Shown here piece after piece: positions 7,905-16,532 of a stretch of 64,000 nucleotides of DNA. Within the stretch, counting starts at the first letter, position 1; the number at the start of each line of letters is the position of its first letter. The notes beneath the pieces are model-generated. The model saw only the letters and a list, made by a program, of their open reading frames with translations. It was not told where the DNA came from and ran no database searches. Made by a program: the position numbers and the translations under genes. The stretch is from Geminicoccaceae bacterium (GTDB lineage Bacteria; Pseudomonadota; Alphaproteobacteria; Geminicoccales; Geminicoccaceae), in assembly GCA_020638495.1 (NCBI GenBank), contig JACKIN010000001.1:1-64000 (forward strand), given 5' to 3'.

Positions 7905-8981
7905 TCATTGCGGCGGCAGGCTCGCCAGCCAGGCGGCGACGGCCTCGATCTGGGCGGGCTCGAGGCGCCCGGCCACCATCGTCATGACATGGGAGAACGA
8001 CGTGCCGCCCCGGCTGCCGGCGGCGAACAGCTCGAGCTGGGTCTCGAGGTAGTGGCGCGGCTGGCCGGCGAGCCGGGGGTAGGAGGGATAGCGAGGCGCG
8101 TCGCCTCGCCGACCGTGGCAACTGGCGCAGGCCGGGACCCGCTGGCGTGGCAGCCCTTCGTTGAAGATGCGCTCGCCCTCCGCTGCCAGGGCGGCGGCAG
8201 GCGGCGGCGCGGCCGGCCGTTCCGGCCGGGGCTGGCGGGCGTAATGCCGGGCGAGATCGCTGAGCGCCTCGTCATCGAGAGCATTCACCGCCGTCTCCAT
8301 GATCCCGCTGGCGCGCGAGCCGCTGGCGAAGGCCCTGAGGCTGGCGAGAAGGTAGGCTTCGTTCTGCCCGGACAGGACCGGAAACGCGCCCGCCCCCCGA
8401 CCGCTGCCGTCGAAGCCATGGCAGCGGGCGCAACTCGTGAGCGCGGCGCCCGCATCCGCTCGCCCTTCCGCGCTTGCGGGGCCGTGCGCGAGCCGCCGAT
8501 AGGTCTCCGGCGCCATCCCGGGCAACGCCCGCAGGAAGGCCACGACCGACCAGACCTCGTCCGCCCGCTCCGGGGCGGGCCAGGCGGGCATGCCGGTGAA
8601 CTTGATCCCGTGCCGGACGATCCAGAAGAGCTCGGCGGGCTCCCATTCGCGCAACGTCCCGCCGAGGCGCGGGGGCGCCGGTGTCATGTTCCGGACAGCG
8701 GGGCTCGGCGGTTTGCCCGGTGCGCCATGGCAATAGGCGCAGCCCGTGGCGAAGTGACCGGCGCCGCGCAGGACCATGGCCGGGTCATCGAGGTCCGGCG
8801 CCTCGATCCCGCCCGCATGGGTCTCGACCGACTGGCGCATGACCGCGTGCAGGAACCAGCTGGTGATCGCCCAGTGGCCGGAGCTGGCGGATACGTTGAG
8901 GAGCCCCGACCAGGCGAAAAGGGCCCCCGCGGCGAGCAGGCCGGCCAGCCCCAGAGCCAGCCCTCTAGCCGTGACGCGCAT
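7905..8981 (-). CDS. Three-haem c-type cytochrome
   Basis: This 358-residue exported or membrane-anchored protein has one N-terminal hydrophobic segment (about residues 7-30). Three haem-binding motifs follow: CAYCH (81-85), CARCH (184-188) and CASCH (285-289). Each lies in its own cytochrome c module with a downstream Met candidate ligand (for example FTGMPAW). It resembles the multi-haem cytochrome c subunits of dehydrogenases and electron donors to oxidases. As last gene of the caa3 oxidase operon, 17 bases overlapping ctaG, it probably delivers electrons to the oxidase CuA/haem c subunit. ATG 8981 is chosen because the signal segment then lies at the extreme N-terminus. Confidence 0.88.
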   Translation of the reverse strand: MRVTARGLALGLAGLLAAGALFAWSGLLNVSASSGHWAITSWFLHAVMRQSVETHAGGIEAPDLDDPAMVLRGAGHFATGCAYCHGAPGKPPSPAVRNMTPAPPRLGGTLREWEPAELFWIVRHGIKFTGMPAWPAPERADEVWSVVAFLRALPGMAPETYRRLAHGPASAEGRADAGAALTSCARCHGFDGSGRGAGAFPVLSGQNEAYLLASLRAFASGSRASGIMETAVNALDDEALSDLARHYARQPRPERPAAPPPAAALAAEGERIFNEGLPRQRVPACASCHGRRGDAPRYPSYPRLAGQPRHYLETQLELFAAGSRGGTSFSHVMTMVAGRLEPAQIEAVAAWLASLPPQ

Positions 8982-9612
8982 CACGAGCCCCGAGCGCGCC
9001 GTCGGAGAGGAGGCGCGCGAGCAGATAGAGAGCGCCGGCCAGATAGCTGGCACCGCCGAGCGCGAGCATCAGCGTGCCCCCCAGTTGCTGGTCCTGGAGC
9101 GCCGTGAGGCCGGCAAAGGCCGAGCCGCAGATCTCCCGGGCGAAGAGCTCCCGGGGCGCCAGGGCGAAGAGGGCGCCCAGCAGCGTCATGTGCATCGAGG
9201 TGAAGAGCAGCGCGCCGACACCCGCGGCCTGGCCCGCCCGGCTCTCCGACTGCCCGGCGCCGAGCGCGCTGGTCCAGACCAGCAGCGCCACCGCCAGGAA
9301 CGAGAGCTGCTCGAGCGCGAAGCCGAGCGCCGAGGTCCGGGCGAGGACGTGCGGGGCGGGTGCATGCCAGCCCCAGATGGCGACGATGTCGAGCAGCGAG
9401 GCCACGAGCGGCGCGAAGAGCAGCGGGCAGCGCCGGGCCAGGGCGAAGCGCGGGCCCATCGCGAAGGCGAGCAACGGTGCCGCGATCGCGATCACGGTGA
9501 CATGAATGGCCATGTGGGCCGTGAAGCTGCTCGCCGCGTGGGCGGCGAGCGGCCCGGCCCATGCCGCCACGAGCAGCAGTCCGCCCACGGCCGCGGCGCC
9601 GAGCCGGCTCAT
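8965..9612 (-). CDS. ctaG: Cytochrome c oxidase assembly protein, caa3 CtaG family
   Basis: The 215-residue polytopic membrane protein has about six hydrophobic segments and histidines characteristic of the caa3-type CtaG family (AHMAIHV near the N-terminus, FTSMHMTLLGALF later). This family is distinct from the Cox11-type protein also called CtaG. Its members support assembly and copper delivery of caa3 oxidases. ATG 9612 overlaps the stop of the preceding membrane-protein gene by four bases. A longer in-frame start upstream would lie inside that gene and gives unrelated sequence. Its position in the oxidase operon agrees with the assignment. Confidence 0.85.
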   Translation of the reverse strand: MSRLGAAAVGGLLLVAAWAGPLAAHAASSFTAHMAIHVTVIAIAAPLLAFAMGPRFALARRCPLLFAPLVASLLDIVAIWGWHAPAPHVLARTSALGFALEQLSFLAVALLVWTSALGAGQSESRAGQAAGVGALLFTSMHMTLLGALFALAPRELFAREICGSAFAGLTALQDQQLGGTLMLALGGASYLAGALYLLARLLSDGALGARDARHG

Positions 9613-9989
9613 CGGCAGCTCGGGATGACGAGGGCTGGCAGCGCGACGAGGAGCGTCGCGATGAAGCTGACCCCGGCGAGCAGGAGCGTCGCATAGCCGA
9701 GGAACTGGCGGCGCTCGCGGACGGTGTCCTCGTCGTGCGGGCACTCGAACACCAGCCCCGGCCCGCTCCGCCGGTCGGCCTCGATGCCGACGAAGGCGAT
9801 GACGGCGAGGGCGACCAGCGTGATGGCGCCGATGCCGAGCCGGACGGGCGCCAGATCGGCCTCCGGATCGCCTGCCCTGGCGCAGAAGATGGCGGTGCCG
9901 ATGTAGCAGACGAGAAAGTGGACGGCCCAGACGACAGGCCCCGTCAACAGGGTCCAGAGGCCGCGACTGCCTTGCCTGTTCGCCGCCAT
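9609..9989 (-). CDS. Small membrane protein of the caa3 oxidase operon
   Basis: This 126-residue protein has about three transmembrane stretches: residues 10-37 (WTLLTGPVVWAVHFLVCYIG), about 50-68, and 97-122. I recognise no catalytic motif and no established function. Similar small proteins occur between subunit I/III and CtaG genes in caa3-type clusters. It starts four bases after the ctaD stop and its own stop overlaps the ctaG start by four bases, so it is firmly within the operon. It could be a small oxidase subunit or an assembly aid. That is inference from position alone. Confidence 0.75.
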   Translation of the reverse strand: MAANRQGSRGLWTLLTGPVVWAVHFLVCYIGTAIFCARAGDPEADLAPVRLGIGAITLVALAVIAFVGIEADRRSGPGLVFECPHDEDTVRERRQFLGYATLLLAGVSFIATLLVALPALVIPSCR

Positions 9990-9993
9990 TCGC

Positions 9994-12516
9994 TCAATCC
10001 ACCAGCGGGAACAGGGCGATCACGGCGGTCGTGGCGGCGGCCGTGAATGCGAGGAAGTGCCAGTACAGGCTGACGTTCCGGATCTCGATATCCCATTTGC
10101 CGGTGAGCTTGCCCGCCATGCTCCGGGCGATGCAGTAGGCCTGCATCACACTGCCCACCGCGACATGCGCAGCCAGCCACAGGATCAGGACCCAGACCGT
10201 CGCACCGTAGCTGCTGGCCGTCGGATCCAGGCCGGTGCCCCGGACGCCGAAGACCAGCGCGCCCATGCTCGCGGCCGCCAGGACGATGGCCAGAGCGAGA
10301 CCCGCCCGCAGCGACAGCACGCGATCCCTCGCGTTCCAGCGCCGGGCCATGGTGGTGAGAGCCCAGGCGCCGATCAGCATGGCGAGGGCAACGGCCGGCC
10401 ACAGGACGCCCGGCCCGGGAGCGGCTTCCGGCGGGAAGCTCGGGTTGACCGTCCAGAAGAAGAAATAGGTGAAGACGAGGCTGAAGAAGGCCGTCATGTC
10501 GCCGATCATGGTGATGCACATGGCCCACCAGCCGACCGAGCGCGGCCCCGACATGTAGAGGGGCAGCGTCCGGCCGTGCCCGATGTGCTTCTCGTCCTTC
10601 TCCGGGATGACCGCCGTGCCGGTCCAGAGCCATGCGATGATCGAGGCGAGCGCCAGGACGCCGCTGACCGCGGTCGCCGCATACCAGTGGTAGGTCGCGA
10701 AGATGAAGACGCCGCCGGTGAAGACGGCGGCCGCCATCGTCAGGAAGGTGGGGCCGGGCACGCGCAGGCACTGGACCCCTTCCGCATCGAGGACGCTCGT
10801 GACCAGGGTCTCGCGCTCGCCTTCCTCCGCGTCCGGCAGGAAGAATCGGCCCTCGTCGACGTCGCGGACGAAATTCGCCTGCTCCCACAGCGGATAGCGG
10901 CTGGTGACCAGGGGAATGCTGCGGACACCCCAGGGCTTGCCCGGCATCTCGCAGAGCCATTCCAGCGTGCCGGCGTTCCAGGGATTGCGCTCCGCATAGG
11001 GCTGGCGGCGCTTCGGCCGCATCACGTCCAGAAGGACGACCAGAATGCCGGCGGCGAAGATGAAGGCGCCGACCGTGGAGACCATGTTCAGCGTGTCCCA
11101 GCCCAGCCCCTCGGGATAGGTGAAGACCCGGCGCGGCATGCCGCGCAGCCCCGTCAGGTGCATGGGCAAAAAGGCGATGTTGAAGCCGCTGAACATGAGC
11201 CAGAACGCCGTCCGGCCAAGTCGATCGGAGAGCTTCTTCCCGGTCACGAGCGGGAAGTAGTAGTAGAAGCCGGCGACGATCGGAAACAGCATGCCGCCGA
11301 TCAGCACGTAGTGCAGATGCGCGACGACGAAATAGGTGTCGTGCGCCTGCCAGTCGAACGGCGCCAGCGCCACCATGACGCCCGTCAGCCCGCCGATCAG
11401 GAAGATGGCAAGGGCGCCGGCAATGAAGAGAAGGGGAGTCGAGAAGATCACGCGGCCGGTGAGCAGCGTGGCGATGAAGACGAAGATCTGCACGCCGGTC
11501 GGGATGACGACCGCCTCGGACGCGGCCGAGAAGAAGCCGATCGAGATCGCCGGCAGGCCCGTGGCGTACATGTGATGCACCCAGAGGCCAAAGCTGAGGA
11601 AGCCGGTGCCCACCGCCGCCAGCACGACCCACGAGTAGCCGAAGATCGGGCGCTGGGCGAAGGTCGGCACGATCATCGCCACGAGCGCGATCGCAGGCAG
11701 GAAGATGATGTAGACCTCGGGATGGCCGAAGATCCAGAAGAGGTGCTGCCAGAGGAGGGGGTCGCCGCCGCGCTCGGGATCGAAGAACGGCCAGTCGAAC
11801 GCCCGCTCCATCTCGAAGAGCAGGTCACCCGCGATGAGCGGCGGGAAGGCGAAGAGGATCATGCCGCCGACGACCAGCACGTACCACGCATAGAGCGGCA
11901 TGAAATTGATCCGCATGCCGGGTGGGCGGCACTTGAGCACGCCGACGATCAGCTCGATCGCGGCCGCGATCGAGGCCACCTCGATGAAGCTGAGCCCGAG
12001 CAGCCAGATGTCGGTGCCGATGCCGCTCTGCTCGAGGTCCGTGGTCAGTGGCGGATACATGAACCAGCCGGCGTCCGGCGCTGCGCCGAAGAAGATCGAG
12101 CCGCAGACGAAGACGCCGCCAATGACGAACGACCAGAACCCGTAGGCGGAGAGGCGAGGGAAGGGCAGATCCCGGCTGGCCAGGATCTGCGGCAGGATCA
12201 GGATGGAGAACGCCTCGAAGATCGGCACGGCGAAGAGGAACATCATCACCGTGCCGTGCAGGGTGAACGCCTGGTTGTAGACGTCAGCCGAAAGAAAATC
12301 GTTGCTCGGCACCGCGAGCTGGACCCGCACGAGGAGCGCCAGCACGCCCGCGAAAAGGAAGAAGACGAAGGCGGCTACCGTGTACCATGCGCCCACCTCG
12401 GAATTGTTGACCGCCGACCAGTAGCGCCAGCCCGTTGGTGTCCTCCAGGCGGCGAGCAGCCGCTCGGCCTGGGCCTCGCGGTGGGCACGATCCGCCGCAT
12501 CGTGCTCGCCGCTCAT
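9994..12516 (-). CDS. ctaD: Cytochrome c oxidase, fused subunits I and III
   Basis: The 840-residue protein has an N-terminal haem-copper oxidase subunit I (about residues 30-560) fused to a subunit III-like C-terminal domain (about 640-840). Visible ligands are His87 (low-spin haem), the His265-Tyr269 pair in GHPEVY with Glu267, His314/His315 for CuB, and His400/His402 in VAHLHYV. The D-channel region is recognisable (SRDLPFPRL). The segment normally reading PTGIKIF reads PTGVQIF, so the K-channel lysine is Gln343. ATG 12516 overlaps the coxB stop. It pumps protons while reducing oxygen with electrons from the CuA/haem c subunit. The reading frame stays open upstream through coxB, but that part is shadow. 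Confidence 0.95.
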   Translation of the reverse strand: MSGEHDAADRAHREAQAERLLAAWRTPTGWRYWSAVNNSEVGAWYTVAAFVFFLFAGVLALLVRVQLAVPSNDFLSADVYNQAFTLHGTVMMFLFAVPIFEAFSILILPQILASRDLPFPRLSAYGFWSFVIGGVFVCGSIFFGAAPDAGWFMYPPLTTDLEQSGIGTDIWLLGLSFIEVASIAAAIELIVGVLKCRPPGMRINFMPLYAWYVLVVGGMILFAFPPLIAGDLLFEMERAFDWPFFDPERGGDPLLWQHLFWIFGHPEVYIIFLPAIALVAMIVPTFAQRPIFGYSWVVLAAVGTGFLSFGLWVHHMYATGLPAISIGFFSAASEAVVIPTGVQIFVFIATLLTGRVIFSTPLLFIAGALAIFLIGGLTGVMVALAPFDWQAHDTYFVVAHLHYVLIGGMLFPIVAGFYYYFPLVTGKKLSDRLGRTAFWLMFSGFNIAFLPMHLTGLRGMPRRVFTYPEGLGWDTLNMVSTVGAFIFAAGILVVLLDVMRPKRRQPYAERNPWNAGTLEWLCEMPGKPWGVRSIPLVTSRYPLWEQANFVRDVDEGRFFLPDAEEGERETLVTSVLDAEGVQCLRVPGPTFLTMAAAVFTGGVFIFATYHWYAATAVSGVLALASIIAWLWTGTAVIPEKDEKHIGHGRTLPLYMSGPRSVGWWAMCITMIGDMTAFFSLVFTYFFFWTVNPSFPPEAAPGPGVLWPAVALAMLIGAWALTTMARRWNARDRVLSLRAGLALAIVLAAASMGALVFGVRGTGLDPTASSYGATVWVLILWLAAHVAVGSVMQAYCIARSMAGKLTGKWDIEIRNVSLYWHFLAFTAAATTAVIALFPLVD

Positions 12517-13523
12517 CGCAAGCCCGCCAGATAGGCGATCAGGGCATCCAGCTCCGGCGCGCCGAGCATGCCGAAGGAGGGCATCATGACATCGGGCTTC
12601 ACCTTGCCGGTCGTCGCGAGCCAGAGCCGGAGCGCCTCGGGCTCGTTGGGCAGGGTGCCGGCGCCGATGCTCGGCCGACTGGCGAAATGGGTGAGATCGG
12701 GGCCGATCACGCCGTCGGCCCCGGTGCCCCGAACATTGTGGCAGCCGCCACAGCCGAGAGCCGAGAAGAGCTCCGCACCCGCTTCCGCCGGCCCCGGCTC
12801 GGCCGCCGCCGCATGCGCTGCCTCGCGCTCCAGCCAGCCGGCGAACGCCGCCGCCGGCACCACCTCGACCGGGAAGGACATCAGCGCGTGCGACGTCCCG
12901 CAGAACTCCGCGCACTGGCCGCGCAGCTCGGCCGGCTCTTGCGGCTCGACGACGAGGCGCGTCCGGCGGCCCGGTATCATGTCCACCTTGCCGGCGAGCG
13001 CGGGGATCCAGAACGAGTGGATCACGTCGGGACTGTCGAGGACGATCTCGGTGCGCTCGCCGGCCGGCAGCACGATGAGGTTCGCCGTCTCGATCGGCGT
13101 TTCTGCGCCCTCGGGCCAGTAGCGCACCCGCCACCACCATTGCTCGCCGCTGACCTCGATCCGCAGGCCGTCGCCGGGCGCCCGGAACGCCGTCATCATG
13201 GGCAGCGACCACACCAGCAGCGCCGCGAGGGCGAAAGCGGGGACGACCACCCCGCCGCCGATGATGAGGGCACGCCCCAGCTTCTCCTGGTTCTCCCGAT
13301 TGCTGCGCGCGGCGTGGACGGCAACGCCCCCCACCAGCGCGGCGATCACGGCCCCGCCGACGACCATCACCCGAAGCAGACCCAAGACCTGCTCCGATTC
13401 GGCGCCGCCCGGCGCCAGCGCCGACTGCGGCCCGGCACACCCGGCACAGAGGAGCAGGGTCCAGCAGTATCCGGCCCAGCATCCGGTGCGGTGCAGCGCG
13501 CGATTTCGGGTCCTGTTCAGCAT
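12513..13523 (-). CDS. coxB: Cytochrome c oxidase subunit II with fused cytochrome c (caa3 type)
   Basis: The 336-residue product begins with a lipoprotein-like signal (Cys in LLCAGCAG, about residues 26-29). Two transmembrane helices follow (about 50-70 and 88-108), then a CuA cupredoxin domain. The CuA ligands are His169, Cys204, Glu206, Cys208, His212 and Met215. A C-terminal cytochrome c domain with CGGCH (258-262) makes it a caa3-type subunit II. It receives electrons from periplasmic cytochrome c and passes them to subunit I. It is first in the five-gene minus-strand operon. The 258-base divergent gap to the DUF3008 gene should hold the promoter, though I could not pick a convincing one. 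Confidence 0.94.
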   Translation of the reverse strand: MLNRTRNRALHRTGCWAGYCWTLLLCAGCAGPQSALAPGGAESEQVLGLLRVMVVGGAVIAALVGGVAVHAARSNRENQEKLGRALIIGGGVVVPAFALAALLVWSLPMMTAFRAPGDGLRIEVSGEQWWWRVRYWPEGAETPIETANLIVLPAGERTEIVLDSPDVIHSFWIPALAGKVDMIPGRRTRLVVEPQEPAELRGQCAEFCGTSHALMSFPVEVVPAAAFAGWLEREAAHAAAAEPGPAEAGAELFSALGCGGCHNVRGTGADGVIGPDLTHFASRPSIGAGTLPNEPEALRLWLATTGKVKPDVMMPSFGMLGAPELDALIAYLAGLR

Positions 13524-13781
13524 TCTCGGCCCAAATGGATTGCTGCCCTAACGTCCGACGCGGCCGATCGTTGCCGGCGCCTTGCCCGGTCGTGCCCATG
13601 GCGCAGGCCACGAAGATCGCGCTGTCGCCGCCGGTGATCCCGCCGGCTGTGCGTCCGCTCGGGCACCCGGGCCGGATTTGCCGCACCGGCTCCGAGGGGT
13701 GGTCGATGGTCGCCGTGAGGTGCCGGGAACCGCCGGGCGCGCGATGCGTTGCTGGCAGCGAGGAACATCATGGAGCGGATC

Positions 13782-13970
13782 ATGCCGGCGAAATCGAAGG
13801 CGCAGCAGAAGGCCGCCGGTGCGGCGCTGTCTGCCGAGCGCGGCGAGACGAAGAAGAGCGAGCTTCAGGGCGCCTCCAGATCGATGGTCGAATCGATGAG
13901 CGAGGAGGAGCTCGAGCGATTGGCCTCGACGCGGCGAAAGGGGAAGCCCGAGCACGTGTCGAAGGGCTGA
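13782..13970 (+). CDS. DUF3008 family small protein
   Basis: This 62-residue, strongly charged protein starts MPAKSKAQQKAAG and ends with SEEELERLASTRRKG and KPEHVSKG, the full-length pattern of DUF3008. It has no membrane segment and no known biochemical role. Family members are small and basic and often stress-associated, but nothing in the sequence proves that. ATG 13782 is chosen over an ATG 33 bases upstream because it restores the family N-terminus and has GGAG at a suitable distance. It lies 21 bases before the DedA gene, possibly co-transcribed. Confidence 0.85.
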   Translation: MPAKSKAQQKAAGAALSAERGETKKSELQGASRSMVESMSEEELERLASTRRKGKPEHVSKG

Positions 13971-13991
13971 TCGCGAAGCGGCCCGCGCACC

Positions 13992-14600
13992 GTGGCAGAC
14001 TGGATCTCGGGCCTCGTCGAGAGCGGTGGCTATCTGGCCATCGTGGCGCTCGTCTTCCTCGAGAATGTCTTTCCGCCGATCCCCTCCGAGCTGATCCTGC
14101 CGCTGGCGGGATCGGTGGCGGGAAGGGGCGGGATCAGCCTCGTCGGCGCGGTCGTCGCGGCGACGATCGGTTCCGTCGCGGGGGCGCTGGGCTGGTACTG
14201 GGTCGGCTGGTGGCTGGGGCTGGAGCGTCTGAAGAGCTGGGCGGCGAAGCACGGCCGGTGGATCACCCTCTCGCCCGAGGAGATCGAGCGGGCCGACGCG
14301 TGGTTCGACCGCCATTCGGGCAAGTCCGTCCTGATCGGCCGCCTCATCCCGACGATTCGCACGCTGATCTCCGTTCCCGCCGGCATCTCGGGCATGACGC
14401 TGCGGCGTTTCCTGCTCTTCTCGACCCTGGGGACCGCTGCCTGGTCGGCCCTGCTGATCGGCGCCGGCTACCTCCTGGGCGAGCAATACGAGAGCGTCGG
14501 CAACTGGCTGAACCCGGTTTCCAACCTCGTCGCCGCCGGGCTCGGTCTTTGGTATGCCTACCGGGTCCTGACCTTCGATCGGCGGCTCCGGTCGTCGTGA
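13992..14600 (+). CDS. DedA family membrane protein
   Basis: The 202-residue inner-membrane protein of the DedA/VTT superfamily has several hydrophobic segments. It shows the family signature FLENVFPPIPSELILPLAG near residue 25, the G.WYW stretch and the R[FLIVP]-type motif in LIGRLIPTIRTLISVPAG. DedA proteins are linked to membrane lipid scrambling and envelope homeostasis. GTG 13992 is the start; no better ATG is available and the product begins right at the first family helix. It does not look functionally linked to the sugar-acid genes that follow about 110 bases later. Confidence 0.9.
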   Translation: MADWISGLVESGGYLAIVALVFLENVFPPIPSELILPLAGSVAGRGGISLVGAVVAATIGSVAGALGWYWVGWWLGLERLKSWAAKHGRWITLSPEEIERADAWFDRHSGKSVLIGRLIPTIRTLISVPAGISGMTLRRFLLFSTLGTAAWSALLIGAGYLLGEQYESVGNWLNPVSNLVAAGLGLWYAYRVLTFDRRLRSS

Positions 14601-14709
14601 CCCGCTTCGAGCCGCTGGCGGTGGTCGAGCCAGCGCCGTCCTTGAAGTCCGGCCGATCGTGCTGCACGAATGCGCCGGGCCCAGATACAGAGGAACCGGG
14701 AGGACGACG

Positions 14710-15165
14710 ATGAGGATCGCGGTCGCGGGTGACAGCGTCGGTGCCGAGCTCGCGCATGTGCTGGCCGAGCATCTGCAGGGTCGCCACGAGGTGGCGGAGC
14801 TCAGCACGCCGCAGAACGACAGTGAGAAGCTCTATGCCCATCTCGTTGATCGGGTGGCGAGCCAGGTCAGGGACGGCCTTTACGACCGGGGCATCCTGGT
14901 CTGCGGCACCGGCATCGGTGTGTGCATCTCGGCCAACAAGGTGGCCGGCATCCGCGCCGCCCTGACCCACGACACCTACTCGGCCGAGCGGGCGGCGCTC
15001 TCCAACAACGCGCACATCATCACCATGGGTGCGCGCGTCATCGGCCCGGAGCTGGCCAAGGCGATCGCCGACGCCTTCCTCGCCCAGACCTTCGACGAGG
15101 CCGGCCGCTCGGCGCCCAATGTCAGGGCGATCGACGAGGTCGAGGCGAAATACGCCAAGGCCTGA
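14710..15165 (+). CDS. derI: RpiB/LacAB-family isomerase, probable D-erythrulose-4-phosphate isomerase
   Basis: The 151-residue sugar-phosphate isomerase of the RpiB/LacAB fold has MRIAVAGDSVG at the N-terminus, the catalytic loop LVCGTGIGVCISANK (about 63-77, Cys65) and THDTYSAERAALSNNAH after it. In D-apionate and tetritol pathways an RpiB homologue (DerI) converts D-erythrulose 4-phosphate into D-erythrose 4-phosphate. Here the next gene, 22 bases downstream, is a RuBisCO-like protein, which strongly suggests that role rather than ribose 5-phosphate isomerisation. GGGAGG precedes ATG 14710. Family membership is certain; the exact substrate is inferred from context. Confidence 0.78.
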   Translation: MRIAVAGDSVGAELAHVLAEHLQGRHEVAELSTPQNDSEKLYAHLVDRVASQVRDGLYDRGILVCGTGIGVCISANKVAGIRAALTHDTYSAERAALSNNAHIITMGARVIGPELAKAIADAFLAQTFDEAGRSAPNVRAIDEVEAKYAKA

Positions 15166-15187
15166 CGGGCCGCTCGGCGTGGAGGCC

Positions 15188-16435
15188 ATGCCAGCGGCCG
15201 AGATCCGGGTCACCTATCGCCTCGAGACGGCGGGCGACCCGGAAGCGACGGCGGCGAAGATCGCCTCCGACCAGTCCACCGGGACCTTCACCGAGCTGCC
15301 CGGCGAAACCGCGGCCGTCCGCGCCAGATGCGCCGCCCGGGTGGTCGGCCTGACGCCGCTCGAGCCGCTCGCCACACCCTCGATCCCTGATGTCGGGGGC
15401 CGGGGCCCCTACAAGCGCGCCGATGCGGTCATCGCCTATCCGCTCGAGGCCATCGGCACGGATGTCGCGGCGCTGATGACCATCGCCATCGGCGGCGTCT
15501 ACGCGACGAAGGGGCTGACCGGCATCCGCGTCATGGATATCGACCTGCCGGACGCGTGGCGCTGCCATCCAGGGCCGCAGTTCGGCATCGCCGGCTCGCG
15601 CCGGCTGACCGGCGTCGAGAGCGGGCCGATCATCGCCTCGATCATCAAGCCGTCGCTCGGCCTGCTGCCCGAGGAGACCGCCGAGGTCGTCCGCACGCTC
15701 TGCGAGGCCGGGGTCGACTTCATCAAGGACGACGAGAAGCTGATGAGTCCCGGCTACTCGCCGCTCGAGGCGCGCGTCGCCGCGATCATGCCGGTCATCC
15801 TCGACCACGAGCAGAAGACCGGCAGGAAGGTCATGTACGCCTTCGGCATCTCGTCGGCCGACCCCGACCTGATGCTGCGCAACCACGACCTCGTGCTCGA
15901 CGCCGGCGGCAACGCCGCCGTCGTCAACATCAACTCGATCGGCCATGGCGGCATGACCTTCCTGCGCCGCCGCTCGGCCCTGTGCCTGCACGCGCACCGC
16001 AATGGCTGGGACATCCTCACCCGCCACCCCGGGCTCGGCATGGAGTTCCGCCCCTACCAGAAGATCTGGCGCCTGCTCGGTATCGACCAGCTCCAGATCA
16101 ACGGCATCCGCGCCAAGTACTGGGAGCCGGACGAGAGCTTCGTGCGCTCCTTCCACGACTGCATGACGCCGATCTTCAGCGAGGCCGACCGGCCGCTGCC
16201 GGTGGTGTGCTCCGGCCAGTGGGGCGGGCAGGCGGTCGAGACCTTCGAGCGCACCGGCCGCACGCTGGACCTCATGTATCTGGGTGGCGGCGGCATTCAC
16301 GGCCACCCGATGGGCCCGGCCGCCGGTGTGGCCGCCACCCGCCAGGCCTGGGACGCCGCGGCCGCCGGCATCTCGCTCGAGCAGCAGGCGCAGGCCCACC
16401 CCGAGCTCGCCGCGGCAATCGCCAGGTTCGGCTGA
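15188..16435 (+). CDS. oiaX: RuBisCO-like protein, probable 3-oxo-isoapionate-4-phosphate decarboxylase
   Basis: This 415-residue RuBisCO large-subunit homologue keeps the lysine of IIKPSLGL (Lys154). It also keeps the metal-binding KDDE cluster with the carbamylatable lysine (Lys180, Asp182, Glu183) and a phosphate-binding GHPMGPAAGV near the C-terminus. It lacks the full RuBisCO loop 6, so it is a RuBisCO-like protein, not a CO2-fixing enzyme. Members of the sugar-acid group are OiaX (decarboxylase giving L-erythrulose 1-phosphate) and OiaT (transcarboxylase/hydrolase). The adjacent DerI-like isomerase favours OiaX, and a DUF1537 kinase lies across the intergenic repeats. GGAGG precedes ATG 15188. 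OiaT remains possible. Confidence 0.8.
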   Translation: MPAAEIRVTYRLETAGDPEATAAKIASDQSTGTFTELPGETAAVRARCAARVVGLTPLEPLATPSIPDVGGRGPYKRADAVIAYPLEAIGTDVAALMTIAIGGVYATKGLTGIRVMDIDLPDAWRCHPGPQFGIAGSRRLTGVESGPIIASIIKPSLGLLPEETAEVVRTLCEAGVDFIKDDEKLMSPGYSPLEARVAAIMPVILDHEQKTGRKVMYAFGISSADPDLMLRNHDLVLDAGGNAAVVNINSIGHGGMTFLRRRSALCLHAHRNGWDILTRHPGLGMEFRPYQKIWRLLGIDQLQINGIRAKYWEPDESFVRSFHDCMTPIFSEADRPLPVVCSGQWGGQAVETFERTGRTLDLMYLGGGGIHGHPMGPAAGVAATRQAWDAAAAGISLEQQAQAHPELAAAIARFG

Positions 16436-16532
16436 CGCTGCAGGCCCGCCGGAAGGCATCACGAATGCTTATGGCTCTGTCCCGGCGGACGCCCGGGCCT
16501 GTCGTCCGGCGCCCCGAATCGCTCGGGTTGGT

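Noticed and set aside
12517..13686. In-frame upstream extension of the oxidase subunit I gene through coxB
   Set aside because: The region encodes CoxB in another frame with its copper ligands intact, and ATG 12516 with an ATGA overlap is a natural start.
15188..16435. True RuBisCO large subunit for carbon fixation
   Set aside because: There is no small subunit or phosphoribulokinase nearby, the sequence is of the sugar-acid RuBisCO-like type and lacks canonical loop 6, and neighbours are sugar-acid genes.
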